A DNA stretch of 64,000 nucleotides from JBBTCX01 sp964494205. Lineage in GTDB: Bacteria > Planctomycetota > Phycisphaerae > UBA1845. The stretch is from contig CAZBRD010000006.1 in assembly GCA_964494205.1 (NCBI GenBank), forward strand, positions 62,001 through 126,000. Direction: 5' to 3'. This document shows, piece by piece, positions 1 to 9,372 of the stretch. The first letter of the stretch is position 1; each line of letters starts with the position of its first letter. Below the pieces are notes generated by a model. The model saw only the letters and a list, made by a program, of their open reading frames with translations, made no database searches and was not told where the DNA came from. The position numbers were made by a program, and so were the translations under genes.

Positions 1-1068
1 GCCGATCACGATCCAACAAGGCGCCCCCGGTTCCAGCACACGCTGAAGTTCTTGGACCACCGTGAATAAGTCGTCGAAATAAGTTCGCACAACCGTGGCT
101 ATTCGATCCAATCCATGCCAACGCAGCGCTTCACACGATTCATCAATTTCAACAGACGAAAACTCGGAGGGCCGATTCTTTCGGATGGCTTTGGGGTGAG
201 CAGCGATCTGCCCTTCCTTGCCTGAACCGGAATCGGCGTCGCCATACCAATGTCGATAAACCCGGCTGTATGGATCGGTTACTTCGAGATAATCGTGTCG
301 CGAAAGATAAGGCGGGGACGTAATTACGCCCGACACCGATTCGTCAGCCAGCATCTCCAACTTGCGGGCGTCACCCTCCTGAACTCGATTCGCGACCGGC
401 AACGGAACACGAAGATCTTCACGCATGACTTCGACGACCTCGGCCAGCAATTGCCACAAGGGTCGCGCGTTGGGGATCGGGCGACCGTCGCTCGTATGTT
501 GACGGGCGACGGCAAGCATCAATGCCGCGCGATGCAATGGCTCGATCAGAAGTTCAGCCACATCTTCCCATCGCTCGAAGGCGTCCAGCTTGGGCAACTC
601 CGAAAATGCACTGCTGAACTTGACGTTCGACAGGAATTTCAACGGGGGCAGTGCTTCTACACCCAGCGCATTGAATCCGCGTCGCGAGCTTTCAACGACT
701 ACCGTTCCTGATCCCGAGAAGGGATCAAGGACCGGATTCTGAGAAACGTGCCCGCGCATCCCCGCAGCGTCACGAAGGAATAGGCGAACGAGTTCCGGCG
801 AAAATCCATGCTTGAGATGTAGCCATCGATGAAACGGTTCCCGCGCCGAACCGGCCGCCGTTACCTGCGTCGCCAATTCAGGTGCCAGCGTGATCCGCTC
901 ATACCATCGACGTTCGATGGCCTCGCGCGCTGCTGCCGGTTCAGCCATTGATTGATAAACGTCCGCTTTTCGTCCACGTCGACCCATAGCCGCATCGTAG
1001 ATCGTCGGACGATTTCCCGGTAGGTCCGCGAATTCAGCCGTTACCGTAGGCACACGTGCAATTCGCAC
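1..1068 (-). CDS. DNA methylase (SAM-dependent, SPPY type), 3' end cut by window edge
   Basis: The reverse strand is open from about 1068 to base 1 and the protein continues past the left edge. It carries DPFSGSGTVVVESS, a motif I SAM-binding site, and about 150 residues later SPPYLSRHDYLEV, a motif IV catalytic site of amino-methylating (N4-cytosine or N6-adenine) DNA methyltransferases. Motif I comes before motif IV, as in the alpha or gamma order. No restriction gene is visible, though the partner could lie outside the window. The start is uncertain: GTG at 1068 or 1053, or ATG at 987. The partial family assignment is firm; modified base and target are unknown. Confidence 0.75.
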   Translation of the reverse strand, partial: MRIARVPTVTAEFADLPGNRPTIYDAAMGRRGRKADVYQSMAEPAAAREAIERRWYERITLAPELATQVTAAGSAREPFHRWLHLKHGFSPELVRLFLRDAAGMRGHVSQNPVLDPFSGSGTVVVESSRRGFNALGVEALPPLKFLSNVKFSSAFSELPKLDAFERWEDVAELLIEPLHRAALMLAVARQHTSDGRPIPNARPLWQLLAEVVEVMREDLRVPLPVANRVQEGDARKLEMLADESVSGVITSPPYLSRHDYLEVTDPYSRVYRHWYGDADSGSGKEGQIAAHPKAIRKNRPSEFSSVEIDESCEALRWHGLDRIATVVRTYFDDLFTVVQELQRVLEPGAPCWIVIG

Positions 1069-1218
1069 TTGGTGCAACTGCACTACAACCGACAAATAAC
1101 AACTGGTTTCGCGCAACGCTTTTCGTTATTATACGAGGTTACGCATGCGCGTAATTTGCAAACCATGCGGGGGTTTAGGATTCATTGTTTCATAGGAATG
1201 CTCGTTAGGAGGCAAAAA

Positions 1219-3483
1219 ATGTTGAAGCGGCATGGATCAGCCGTAGCGGTCGCGGCTTGTTTGTTGGTGAGTGGAAGTGCACTCGCCGAAGTGAGTTCGA
1301 CAAAGCCGACTTTGGTCAACGGCGCGAATTCTGTCGGAATGCAATCGGGAAATGTTGCCTTCGAATTCGAAGCAGCCGCGCTGGAACAGCTTGGCGTTCG
1401 CTTCGTTGCACGAGAAGAATCGGGCTTGACGATTCTGGCCGACTCAACGCTGGCAGTTGAAACCGCCGGTGGCCGCTTTGACGGTTTCAACGGCGGAACA
1501 CTCAACACGCACGGTGCGCTGCTTGTCGTTTCCGGCAACCAGAACATCGTGATCGGAAACTTCGCCGTTAGTGATGCGGGTGAAGGTACATGGACCATCA
1601 CGTCCACGCTTGAAGGCGAGCAACTCGTGTTTGAAGTTTCATCCTCTGCATCAGATTTTTCATCGAGCCGCGGTTCCTTGACTGTTTATGGCGAGATCGC
1701 TTTGTCGTCCGGTTTTGCCGGCCAAATGGGTCGCCCGGAGCTCGCGAATGTTGTTGTCGGTCGCATGATGCTCAACGCCAATTCGGCTGAAGCGCTCAAT
1801 AATGCTGACGTTCAAATGAACGGCGAAGGTAGCGTGGCCGGATCGGTTGGTCCGGACGTCATCGTCGGCGATCTTCCGAACATGCAGCGCTGGGGCCGCG
1901 TCAACGGGATCACTGCTTATTCCGTGGCCACCACCTCGTGCAACATCGGCAGCGAACGATTGGATTGGATTTCGAGCACCAACAACCACCCCGTCATTGG
2001 ACAGAATTTGTACCGCTTGAAGGACGGTCGTTTTGAGCAGATTGGTTTGAGCTGGCTGAAGCACGGCTTCTTCGCGTTGTCAGGCAGCCTTTGCAGCCCC
2101 TGCAATGATCCGACCGATGGCAGCCAATTGGGCGTTGGTTGCTCGGACCCCTACAGCTCAGGCCTTAACGGTGAACAAGGCAACCTCGGTCCGCGTTACC
2201 AGGTGAATCCTTCGACCGGTTTCTATCCGTTTCCTTTCACGGCGCCTCCGGCTGCTGCGACCATTGGTCGACGCATCCAAGTTGCCGACATGTATCTCGA
2301 ACCCGATCTGAATGCCGGCGCACTGTATTTTGTCGAAGGGCACTATATCGCACCGAGCGACGCCGTGATTGACGATGACGGCATCAACAATGCTCATAAC
2401 AACGCGTCGTATCGCCGCGTTACCGTGGCGGAAAGCTCCCCGAACAACTACAACATCACGACGACAGGTCAGACTCAGCGTGAGAAGCCGGGTATCGTGG
2501 CGTGGCGCGACTTCGATCTCGATGCGAAGCTCCTCAATATCGACGTCCCGAACGATGGTCGCCTGATCCTCGGTTACAAGGTCACCGACCTCGGCAACGG
2601 AATGTGGCACTATGAATACGCCGTGCAGAACCTCGACTCAGACCGTTCGGCGGGTATTTTCCGCATTCCGGTTCCGACGGGCGTGCAGCTAACCAATATC
2701 GGGTTCCACGACGTCGGCGATCACAGCGGCGCACCTTATGATACGACCGATTGGACAGCGACTCACTCGAATGGCTATCTGACCTGGAACACAACCGAAT
2801 ATGCCCAGAACCCGAATTCAAACGCCATTCGCTGGGGCAGCATGTACAACTTCCGGTTTGACGCCAATGCCGAGCCGGTCGATGGCGAAGCGCAAGTTGG
2901 CCTGTTCAAGCCCGGCACGCCGTCGATGATGACGGTCATTGCTTCTGTGCCCGATCTGGCGATGGCCATCACGCAGAGCACGCCGCCGACACAATCGATC
3001 GATGCTCGTCAGCCATCGCTGCTTGATGGTTCAGGTGTCACGGGCTGGCAGTTCATTACTCTCGAGTTTACCGGTTATGCGCTTGACCTGACCGTCGATC
3101 AGCTCGAAGTGACGCAACAGGGCGGAACGGGACCCGCTCCCACGATCCTTACGTTGCTGCCCGTCGACAACAACGTCGTTACTGCGTTCCTGGATCGCCC
3201 GATTTCGCCAGCGGCGTGGACGACGATCACGCACATGGCCAGCGGATCGAGTACCCGCATTGGCTTCCTGCCAGGCGACGTAAACGGTGACGGAACAGCC
3301 AGTCCAGTTGATATTCTGTCACTCATCGATTCACTGAACGGTGTCGGTCAACCACTTTCCATTTGGGCGACGGACATCGACCGTTCGGGTTCGGCCGAGC
3401 CGGCAGATATTCTCCGTGAAATCGACCTGTTGAACGGCGCGGGCGAGTTTGACGTTTACAACGGCGCAACCCTGCCGCAGTAA
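1219..3483 (+). CDS. secreted protein with C-terminal dockerin-like repeats
   Basis: I chose the ATG at 1219 because AGGAGG lies 7 bases upstream and a clear signal peptide follows (MLKRHGSAVAVAACLLVSG, cut after SALA). That gives 754 residues; an upstream in-frame ATG would bury the signal. The middle of the protein is closely related to the product at 29625-31808: both share a block with HPVIGQN, YRLKDGRFEQIG, SWLKHGF, GVGCSDPYS and NLGP. The last 60 residues hold two dockerin-like calcium loops, GDVNGDGTASPVDIL and TDIDRSGSAEPADIL. I do not recognise the central domain. It probably acts outside the cytoplasm, anchored or assembled through the tail (inference). A strong terminator follows. 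Confidence 0.85.
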   Translation: MLKRHGSAVAVAACLLVSGSALAEVSSTKPTLVNGANSVGMQSGNVAFEFEAAALEQLGVRFVAREESGLTILADSTLAVETAGGRFDGFNGGTLNTHGALLVVSGNQNIVIGNFAVSDAGEGTWTITSTLEGEQLVFEVSSSASDFSSSRGSLTVYGEIALSSGFAGQMGRPELANVVVGRMMLNANSAEALNNADVQMNGEGSVAGSVGPDVIVGDLPNMQRWGRVNGITAYSVATTSCNIGSERLDWISSTNNHPVIGQNLYRLKDGRFEQIGLSWLKHGFFALSGSLCSPCNDPTDGSQLGVGCSDPYSSGLNGEQGNLGPRYQVNPSTGFYPFPFTAPPAAATIGRRIQVADMYLEPDLNAGALYFVEGHYIAPSDAVIDDDGINNAHNNASYRRVTVAESSPNNYNITTTGQTQREKPGIVAWRDFDLDAKLLNIDVPNDGRLILGYKVTDLGNGMWHYEYAVQNLDSDRSAGIFRIPVPTGVQLTNIGFHDVGDHSGAPYDTTDWTATHSNGYLTWNTTEYAQNPNSNAIRWGSMYNFRFDANAEPVDGEAQVGLFKPGTPSMMTVIASVPDLAMAITQSTPPTQSIDARQPSLLDGSGVTGWQFITLEFTGYALDLTVDQLEVTQQGGTGPAPTILTLLPVDNNVVTAFLDRPISPAAWTTITHMASGSSTRIGFLPGDVNGDGTASPVDILSLIDSLNGVGQPLSIWATDIDRSGSAEPADILREIDLLNGAGEFDVYNGATLPQ

Positions 3484-3509
3484 GAAAACACTCCAAGTAA
3501 TTCGCACGA

Positions 3510-3542
3510 CCGCGCCGGGACCCGTTCCCGGCGCGGTTTTTT
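3510..3542 (+). terminator. intrinsic terminator
   Basis: A perfect 11-bp stem (3510-3520 with 3526-3536, GC-rich) with a 5-base loop is followed directly by six T residues. It lies 27 bases after the stop of the secreted dockerin protein and should end its transcript before cheB. Confidence 0.9.
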
Positions 3543-3649
3543 ATCACCCTCTACGTTAGAACCCTCACCACTTCGCCCCTCTAAAAGCACTACAACCGAC
3601 TGGACGATATCACCTTGGATACAACCGTCACAAGGGATCCAGTTGCGAC

Positions 3650-4717
3650 ATGCCCATCAGATCCATCCGCATACTCATCGTTGATGACTCCGTGTTCATG
3701 CGGACCATGCTCAAGAACGCGCTGTCGAAAAGCGGGAGCGTGGACGTGGTCGGTACGGCTCAGAGCGGTCAAGAAGCGCTGAAACAAATAAGCGAACTCA
3801 AACCCGACGTGGTGACGCTCGACATCGAAATGCCCGGCCTTTCCGGAATTGATGTACTGAAGCGCGTGATGAAAGAATCGCCGCTGCCAGTCGTGATGGT
3901 CTCCACCAAGACGCAGGCCAGCGCCAAGCTCACTTTCGAAGCGTTGGAACTAGGGGCCGTCGATTACGTCGCCAAACCGCTGGCCGACCAAGGTGCATCA
4001 CTCCAGGGCTTTCAGGAAAAAGTCCTCCGCGCCGTTGAAACGGCGTTCGCATCCAATCGCCATCGCATCGGCAAGAAGGCAAAACCGCGCATACTCCCAC
4101 CGCAAGCACCTACAGGATTCTCGAACGAGCTGATCGTCGCGATTGGCATCAGCGCGGGTGGACCGGCGACCCTGCGCGAGATAATCCCACTGATTCCCAA
4201 GGAGTTTCCGCCGATCGTTCTCGCCCAGCACATGCCAGCCACTTTCACGGGGCCTTTCGCGAAGCGACTGAACGAAGACTCGCAGCTCACGGTCAAGGAG
4301 GCGGAGTCAGGCGACGAGCTCAAGCCGGGGTTGCTTCTGATCGCCCCGGGAAATCGCCACCTGCGTTTGGTTCGTCGAGGCCAATCCTGTTTTGCCTTGC
4401 TCGACGAAGGCCCCAAAGTGTCAGGGTTTCGTCCGTCGGTCGATGTGCTCTTTGAAAGTGTCGCAATCACGTGCGGCGCCAATGCGATCGGTATCATCAT
4501 GACCGGAATGGGTTGCGATGGAGCGAATGGGATCCGCAAGCTCAAGGAGGCAGGCGCTCAAACACTCGCGCAGGATCGTGACTCCAGCATCGTCTACGGA
4601 ATGCCCAAAGCAGCTTTCGACACCGGCTGCGTCGATCGAGTCGTATCGCTTGCAGAGATTCCATCGACGTTGGTTCGAATGGTCTCGGCTTCGCCCGCAA
4701 GCGCAGCCGCTTCCTAA
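3650..4717 (+). CDS. cheB: CheB, protein-glutamate methylesterase/glutaminase
   Basis: This two-domain chemotaxis response regulator removes methyl groups from chemoreceptor glutamates when phosphorylated. Residues 1-120 form a receiver domain with the acidic pair at D12-D13, phospho-acceptor D58 (LDIEMPG) and K109. Residues 160-345 form the methylesterase domain with the catalytic triad S168 (GISAGG), H194 (AQHMP) and D290 (MTGMGCDGANG). At 355 residues it has the normal length of the family. It stands alone, with no cheR, cheA or receptor gene beside it, but motA and motB lie 5 kb downstream on the same strand. No strong Shine-Dalgarno precedes the ATG. Assignment is firm. Confidence 0.96.
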   Translation: MPIRSIRILIVDDSVFMRTMLKNALSKSGSVDVVGTAQSGQEALKQISELKPDVVTLDIEMPGLSGIDVLKRVMKESPLPVVMVSTKTQASAKLTFEALELGAVDYVAKPLADQGASLQGFQEKVLRAVETAFASNRHRIGKKAKPRILPPQAPTGFSNELIVAIGISAGGPATLREIIPLIPKEFPPIVLAQHMPATFTGPFAKRLNEDSQLTVKEAESGDELKPGLLLIAPGNRHLRLVRRGQSCFALLDEGPKVSGFRPSVDVLFESVAITCGANAIGIIMTGMGCDGANGIRKLKEAGAQTLAQDRDSSIVYGMPKAAFDTGCVDRVVSLAEIPSTLVRMVSASPASAAAS

Positions 4718-4741
4718 CTCGACTAGTAAAGAATTACAGCA

Positions 4742-7018
4742 TCAAGGGTCGACAAATCCACAATCGGGCACAGTCCCTCCCGAGTCACATCCACAAGGAT
4801 TCTGCCCGCTGAATGCGTTCAGCACGCCTAGGATATCATCGAGATCGGTTACGCCGTTCCCGCCGCACGGAACGATGTCGCTGTTCACGCAATCCACCGA
4901 ATCAGCGAATCCATTGAGCAGGCACAGTATGTCGTCGATCGCCACAGCCCCTGCACAGTCCACGTTGCCGAAAGTGGAGCAACTGAACACGCATTCGCCG
5001 GTCACGCAGGCCACACAGTTGCAACCATTGTCATACGCACAAACGCTGTTGTGGCAATCGCCTTCATCCACGCAGGGACAAGGCGGCGGCGCCTCATTCG
5101 AACACTGCGAGTCGCAACCGTCACCACTCATAGTGTTCCCATCATCGCACTCTTCGCCCGCCTCGACCTGGTTGTTCCCGCAAACGGGTCCCACGCAGGT
5201 GATGGTCAATAAGCCGCTGCCTTCATCCGACGCCGCAAACCCGCCCAATCGAACCTTATAGCAACCTCCCTGACTGACACTCGCAGCGATTTGTGACGAA
5301 GTTCCGCAGCCGGATGTGTCATCGTCGCAACCCAGTTGCTCGCCGTTGACGGCAGGGCAGCCGCAATCGCTGTAGATGACAAGTACTGAATCAAAATTGG
5401 CTGTGTTGCAGGTGCTGAACGTCGCCGTACCGGTGCACGGGGCGTTGTAATCAAACCAGATATCGTTGGCTGCCAGCGCACCACCCTCGCAGGTCGGAAC
5501 GGGACCATCCGTCGCAGTGCCAACGGTGTTGAACGGTGTGGAACCACTGCCCACAGTCATCGCAGTCGCGCAGCTGTCGCTCGATTCGATCTGGCACGTT
5601 GAGCTGCATCCATCGCCGCTCATCGTGTCGCCGTCGTCGCATTGCTCGCCGGCTTCGATGTTGTTGTTCCCGCAAACAGCAGTGCTTGGCACAATCTTGT
5701 AGACGTCGCCGTTACCGATACTGCAATAGTAGAGTTCACCAAAACCATCCTCACCGAACGACACGATGCTGGAAATGCTTCCAAAATCCGGCGCCAACTC
5801 CACCGTTCTATCTACATGCTCGGTCAATCCGCCAACTTGCGAATATCGAAATGTGCTGATGAAATTGCCGCATACATCGGAATAAAAATACAATCCCTGC
5901 CGATCGGGCATCGCGCATCCGCGATAAACATAGCCACCCGTAATCGCGCACGCGCCGGTGGATTGCGGAACATTCAGGATGGGCAACGTCAACGTCGGAC
6001 CGTTACACGTGCAGCCGCTCAAACCCGTACACGCGGTTCCCTCCATGCACCGCCAGCCGAAATTCCTACCAACAGATAGTCCCGCGGGCTCGAAGTCTAT
6101 CTCTTCGTTCGCATCCTGACCCACGTCGCCGATGTACATGTCGCCTTTGAGCCGATCAAAACTGAACCGCCATGGATTCCGCAGACCAAACGCCCAGATC
6201 TCGTCGAGGGGATTACCAGCACCGACGTAGGGATTGTCAGCCGGCACATACGTTGGCCCATTGTTCACGTCCAGCCGCAGCATCTTGCCTAACAACGAGC
6301 CTGAACTTTGCGCCCGATTGTTCGGATCGTTACCGCTACCACCGTCACCCATGCCGACATAGAGCATCCCATCAGGCCCAAACTGCAAACAACCACCATT
6401 ATGATTCGCGAAATCCTGCGTAATCGTCTTGAGTATGACCGCACTCGCTGGGTCGGCTGTGTTCGATAACGGGTTACCACCCGTAGCCATGTACTGAGCG
6501 ATCACCGTGTTACCGCTCGTGTTGGTGTAGTTGACATAGAATCGGGCGTTCGCCTGAAAATTCGGATCGAACGCCAAACCGAGCAACCCACGTTCACCGC
6601 CGCCGTTGGTCAACGCATCGATATCCAAATACGGTGTCACCAGTACGACGCCGCCGGAGAGGATCCTGATGTATCCGGCCTGCTCGACGATGAATAGACG
6701 CGAATCGCCCTTGGGCGCGGCAATTCCCAACGGTGAACTCAAATTATCCGCCACGCGAATTGACGTCATCGGCGTCGACGGAAAAGACTCGCACTCGTCG
6801 GGGACATTATTCGTATTGCAATCCGCACTGGTGCCACACAGCGGCACTCCGGTGCAACCCGCGTTCGCACATGAGATGTCGCAAAGATCCGACTGCCCAT
6901 TGCTATTGCAGTCCACGCCCGCCCTCACTGCGGTGAGTGTCGCTCCCCACATGACCAAAGTACAACAAAGGAACCAGCGAGAGACCAAAAGCCCGCGACC
7001 CGAAGATAATGTCAGCAC
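4742..7018 (-). CDS. secreted glucose/sorbosone dehydrogenase-like protein with cysteine-rich repeats and dockerin-like tail
   Basis: I place the start at GTG 7018, which has AGGGGG about seven bases upstream and leads straight into a signal peptide (LLVSRWFLCCTLVMWGATL); an ATG at 7144 would add 42 unlikely residues. After a short Cys/Asn-rich calcium-type segment (DCNSNGQSDLCD) comes a beta-propeller of the glucose/sorbosone dehydrogenase family (IRVADNLSSPLGIA, GLLGLAFDPNF, FGLRNPWRFSFD, GDVGQ). Two Myxococcus-type cysteine-rich repeats (CGNNNIEAGEQCDDG, CGNNQVEAGEECDDG) flank a jelly-roll-like region, and the tail carries two dockerin-like loops (VAIDDILCLLNGF, VTDLDDILGVLNAF). Members often bind PQQ, which cannot be judged here. 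Extracellular sugar oxidation is an inference. Confidence 0.85.
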   Translation of the reverse strand: MLTLSSGRGLLVSRWFLCCTLVMWGATLTAVRAGVDCNSNGQSDLCDISCANAGCTGVPLCGTSADCNTNNVPDECESFPSTPMTSIRVADNLSSPLGIAAPKGDSRLFIVEQAGYIRILSGGVVLVTPYLDIDALTNGGGERGLLGLAFDPNFQANARFYVNYTNTSGNTVIAQYMATGGNPLSNTADPASAVILKTITQDFANHNGGCLQFGPDGMLYVGMGDGGSGNDPNNRAQSSGSLLGKMLRLDVNNGPTYVPADNPYVGAGNPLDEIWAFGLRNPWRFSFDRLKGDMYIGDVGQDANEEIDFEPAGLSVGRNFGWRCMEGTACTGLSGCTCNGPTLTLPILNVPQSTGACAITGGYVYRGCAMPDRQGLYFYSDVCGNFISTFRYSQVGGLTEHVDRTVELAPDFGSISSIVSFGEDGFGELYYCSIGNGDVYKIVPSTAVCGNNNIEAGEQCDDGDTMSGDGCSSTCQIESSDSCATAMTVGSGSTPFNTVGTATDGPVPTCEGGALAANDIWFDYNAPCTGTATFSTCNTANFDSVLVIYSDCGCPAVNGEQLGCDDDTSGCGTSSQIAASVSQGGCYKVRLGGFAASDEGSGLLTITCVGPVCGNNQVEAGEECDDGNTMSGDGCDSQCSNEAPPPCPCVDEGDCHNSVCAYDNGCNCVACVTGECVFSCSTFGNVDCAGAVAIDDILCLLNGFADSVDCVNSDIVPCGGNGVTDLDDILGVLNAFSGQNPCGCDSGGTVPDCGFVDP

Positions 7019-7388
7019 GGTAACCCCCTTTGAAAAAATGGACGCCCGCCCCTCCCTGCCACCCGCAAGAGGCCATGAGCCCCCTTTCATGCCGGTCGGT
7101 GACCACATGCTCGATTGTACCTTAATCAAGCGTAGGATTGTCAAGGATGTGCATCGTCCACCGCCAAACGATTCGACTCTTCATGCAAACGCAACAATCT
7201 TTTTTGCTAGACAAATCAACCCCGCTCCTCAGAATGCTGGCTAAGTACGAAGCGATTGGCCCGAGTTTGAGTTGACGCTTGGAATTGATGAACGTTGGTT
7301 GATTGTCGCCTGACCATGAATTCATTTGCCCTCGCGCGATTTCCGAGGCTAATGATCTCATGACCGGAAAGTGAACGAAAGGAATTCT
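7019..7388. other. intergenic region between divergent genes
   Basis: About 370 bases separate the dehydrogenase-like gene (leftward) from the SYLF lipoprotein gene (rightward). It must hold both promoters, but I could not pick convincing -35/-10 pairs, and no repeat family or RNA structure stands out. Confidence 0.5.
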
Positions 7389-7961
7389 ATGTATGCGAGT
7401 GCTTTGAAGGTCTGTGCTTTGGCGATCATCCTTCTTCCTGTCGGAGTGGGCTGTGCCACTCCCAAAGGTCAAACGGTCGATGAACGCCGTGCCTACGTTC
7501 GCGACATGAGCCAGGGCGCGCTGTCTCAGCTCTATAGCAAACGCCCGGAACTCGAATCGAGAATAAAAGCCGCACCGGGTTACGGCGTGTTCAGCAACAT
7601 TGGGACGCAGATTGTGTTCGTGGGCGGCGGGTATGGATACGGTCGTGTCGTGACAAACGCGACAGGTCGCGAGACTTTCATGCGCGTAGCCAATCTCGAC
7701 CTCGGCCTTGGGCTCGGCGTGAAGGACTTCCAGCTTGTGTTCGTCTTCAACAATGCCCAAGCGCTGGAGGACTTCATCAACAAGGGATGGGAATTTGGCG
7801 CTGAGGCGGAAGCCGCCGCCAAATACCGCGACACAGGCGGCCGATTCGGCGATCAGGCAACCGTCAATGCCATTGATATCTATCAGGTTACTGAAAGCGG
7901 ACTCTCACTCGCCGCCACGCTCAAAGGGACCAAATACTGGTTCGATAAGAGTCTGAACTGA
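7389..7961 (+). CDS. lipid-binding SYLF (Ysc84-like) domain lipoprotein
   Basis: The ATG at 7389 is preceded by AAAGGA and begins an export signal ending in a lipobox-like VGVGC, so the mature protein is probably lipid-anchored. The rest is a SYLF/Ysc84 domain: AAPGYGVFSNIG, VGGGYGYGRVV, LDLGLGLGVKDFQLVFVF and a closing ATLKGTKYWF are typical. Bacterial members are small exported proteins thought to bind phosphoinositide-like or other lipids; the bacterial role is not settled. The 190-residue length fits the family. It is a single gene with divergent and co-directional neighbours of unrelated function. Confidence 0.85.
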   Translation: MYASALKVCALAIILLPVGVGCATPKGQTVDERRAYVRDMSQGALSQLYSKRPELESRIKAAPGYGVFSNIGTQIVFVGGGYGYGRVVTNATGRETFMRVANLDLGLGLGVKDFQLVFVFNNAQALEDFINKGWEFGAEAEAAAKYRDTGGRFGDQATVNAIDIYQVTESGLSLAATLKGTKYWFDKSLN

Positions 7962-8113
7962 TCAGGCATTACTCCCGAAACGCATAGTCATCAAGGGACC
8001 ACGTACGCCCTTCTGGGGGTATGTGATGCGTTTCTGACCAGAATGTCGCTTCGTCATTTCTCGGACGCGGTCTTCGCTTACTACGCCTGCAAGTCCCGTC
8101 GATACACCTCCAC

Positions 8114-8140
8114 GCGCAGTGCCGAATGGTGGCACTGCGC
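8114..8140. repeat. perfect 10-bp palindrome upstream of carbonic anhydrase gene
   Basis: Arms GCGCAGTGCC and GGCACTGCGC flank a 7-base spacer. It sits 28 bases before the carbonic anhydrase ATG, so it would lie in the leader RNA or promoter region. It has no T-run, so it is not a classical terminator. It resembles the other small palindromes in this window but no second copy was found. Confidence 0.6.
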
Positions 8141-8168
8141 CTTGGTCTCATATTCGAAAGGACTTTCC

Positions 8169-8936
8169 ATGCTCGCAACCAAGCGATTCAAAGCCGTCGC
8201 GTTAGTCGCCATCGTTTGTTCGGCAGCCGTTTACGCGCCGGCGTATTTCGAAAACCGCCCCAGCAAGCTCACCGACCTCACCCAAGGCAATCAGATGTTT
8301 ATCTCCGGCAAGATGACGAATCCCCGTCTCGATGAGCAGCGCCGCCTCGACACGACCCGAAACGGCCAGAAACCATTCGCCACGATTCTCACCTGCTCCG
8401 ATTCGCGCATTCCGGTAGAACGCATCTTTGATCAAGGCATAGGCGATCTATTCGTCATCCGCGTCGCAGGAAACGTCGCGGGCGAAAGTGAAATAGCGAC
8501 CATCGAATACGGCGTCGGGCATCTGAACACGCCGCTCCTTATTGTCATGGGTCACAAAAAATGCGGTGCGGTTGCCGCAGCCGCCGAAAACGCGGATGTC
8601 CACGGTCACTTGCCGCAACTCCTCTCACACATCAAACCCGCCGTAGAAACGGTGCGCCGCCAGAATCGCGGAATGGCGGGTGCGGAGCTCGCAGCCGCTT
8701 CCATCTCCGAAAATGTGCGGCAGTCGATGAGCGACCTCATTCTCGAAAGCTCGACCATTCGAGGACTCATCGACTCGCAGAAAGTCGCGATGGTAGGCGC
8801 AATCTACGACATCGAATCCGGCAAGGTCGAATGGCTCGGCCCGCACCCGAATGAAAGCTCGTTGATCAGCCAGGCGAAGGCAGCGGACGATACACAAGGC
8901 CACACCCACGGAAGTGCGGATTCCCACGGGCATTGA
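8169..8936 (+). CDS. exported beta-class carbonic anhydrase
   Basis: The enzyme interconverts CO2 and bicarbonate. The ATG at 8169 (AAAGGA upstream) starts a membrane segment, KAVALVAIVCSAAVYAP, so the enzyme is exported or membrane-tethered, unlike most cytoplasmic beta-carbonic anhydrases. Zinc ligands are visible as C76 (LTCSDSR), H129 and C132 (MGHKKCG), with the D78-R80 dyad of the active site. The last ten residues contain four histidines (GHTHGSADSHGH), possibly a metal-collecting tail (inference). At 255 residues it is normal for the family. It is followed by a terminator and is likely monocistronic. Confidence 0.92.
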   Translation: MLATKRFKAVALVAIVCSAAVYAPAYFENRPSKLTDLTQGNQMFISGKMTNPRLDEQRRLDTTRNGQKPFATILTCSDSRIPVERIFDQGIGDLFVIRVAGNVAGESEIATIEYGVGHLNTPLLIVMGHKKCGAVAAAAENADVHGHLPQLLSHIKPAVETVRRQNRGMAGAELAAASISENVRQSMSDLILESSTIRGLIDSQKVAMVGAIYDIESGKVEWLGPHPNESSLISQAKAADDTQGHTHGSADSHGH

Positions 8937-9000
8937 TCAACATTGCGCTCAAGAAGGCGCTTTCCGAGGAAACGAACTAGGATTTAACACAAACGATCGA

Positions 9001-9037
9001 GGCAGCCCCTGCACAAGAAGCAGCGGCTGCCTTTTTC
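9001..9037 (+). terminator. intrinsic terminator after carbonic anhydrase gene
   Basis: GGCAGCC at 9001-9007 pairs with GGCTGCC at 9025-9031, with a loop that can extend the stem slightly, followed at once by TTTTTC. It is 65 bases after the carbonic anhydrase stop. Confidence 0.75.
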
Positions 9038-9372
9038 ATTTTAGAACACGCAGGAACATTATCGCTCATACTTACGTACGTTACGCTGTGACCTGCCTCT
9101 AGCCTCTCGTACGCGACCGAAAAACACGCCCAGTCGACGCTGATTTCCTGTACATTACAGCCCTTTTCTCGTTGCTGCTTATCGGCCCGCTATACATCTC
9201 GGAAGCAGTTCGATAGTGTCCAGCGCCCTCACATCCATGCCGATGAATACGCGGACTCCGACCGTTTCTGTTTGTTAGCGGAGTCGATCGCGCACCCTGA
9301 TCGAGGCGAATCGGACGTGACATCGAAGTCGAAAAGCACCGCCGCCCGAAATCAATAGAGGAATGCCTATCC
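9038..9372. other. intergenic region upstream of motA
   Basis: About 335 bases with no convincing ORF. It precedes motA and so should carry the motAB promoter. The Shine-Dalgarno GAGGA lies about 10 bases before the motA ATG. No repeat family member was found. Confidence 0.5.

Noticed and set aside
1080..3600. A 14-base direct repeat (GCACTACAACCGAC) at 1080-1093 and 3587-3600 flanking the first secreted protein gene
   Set aside because: In 64 kb several 14-base matches are expected by chance, and there are no inverted ends or transposase.
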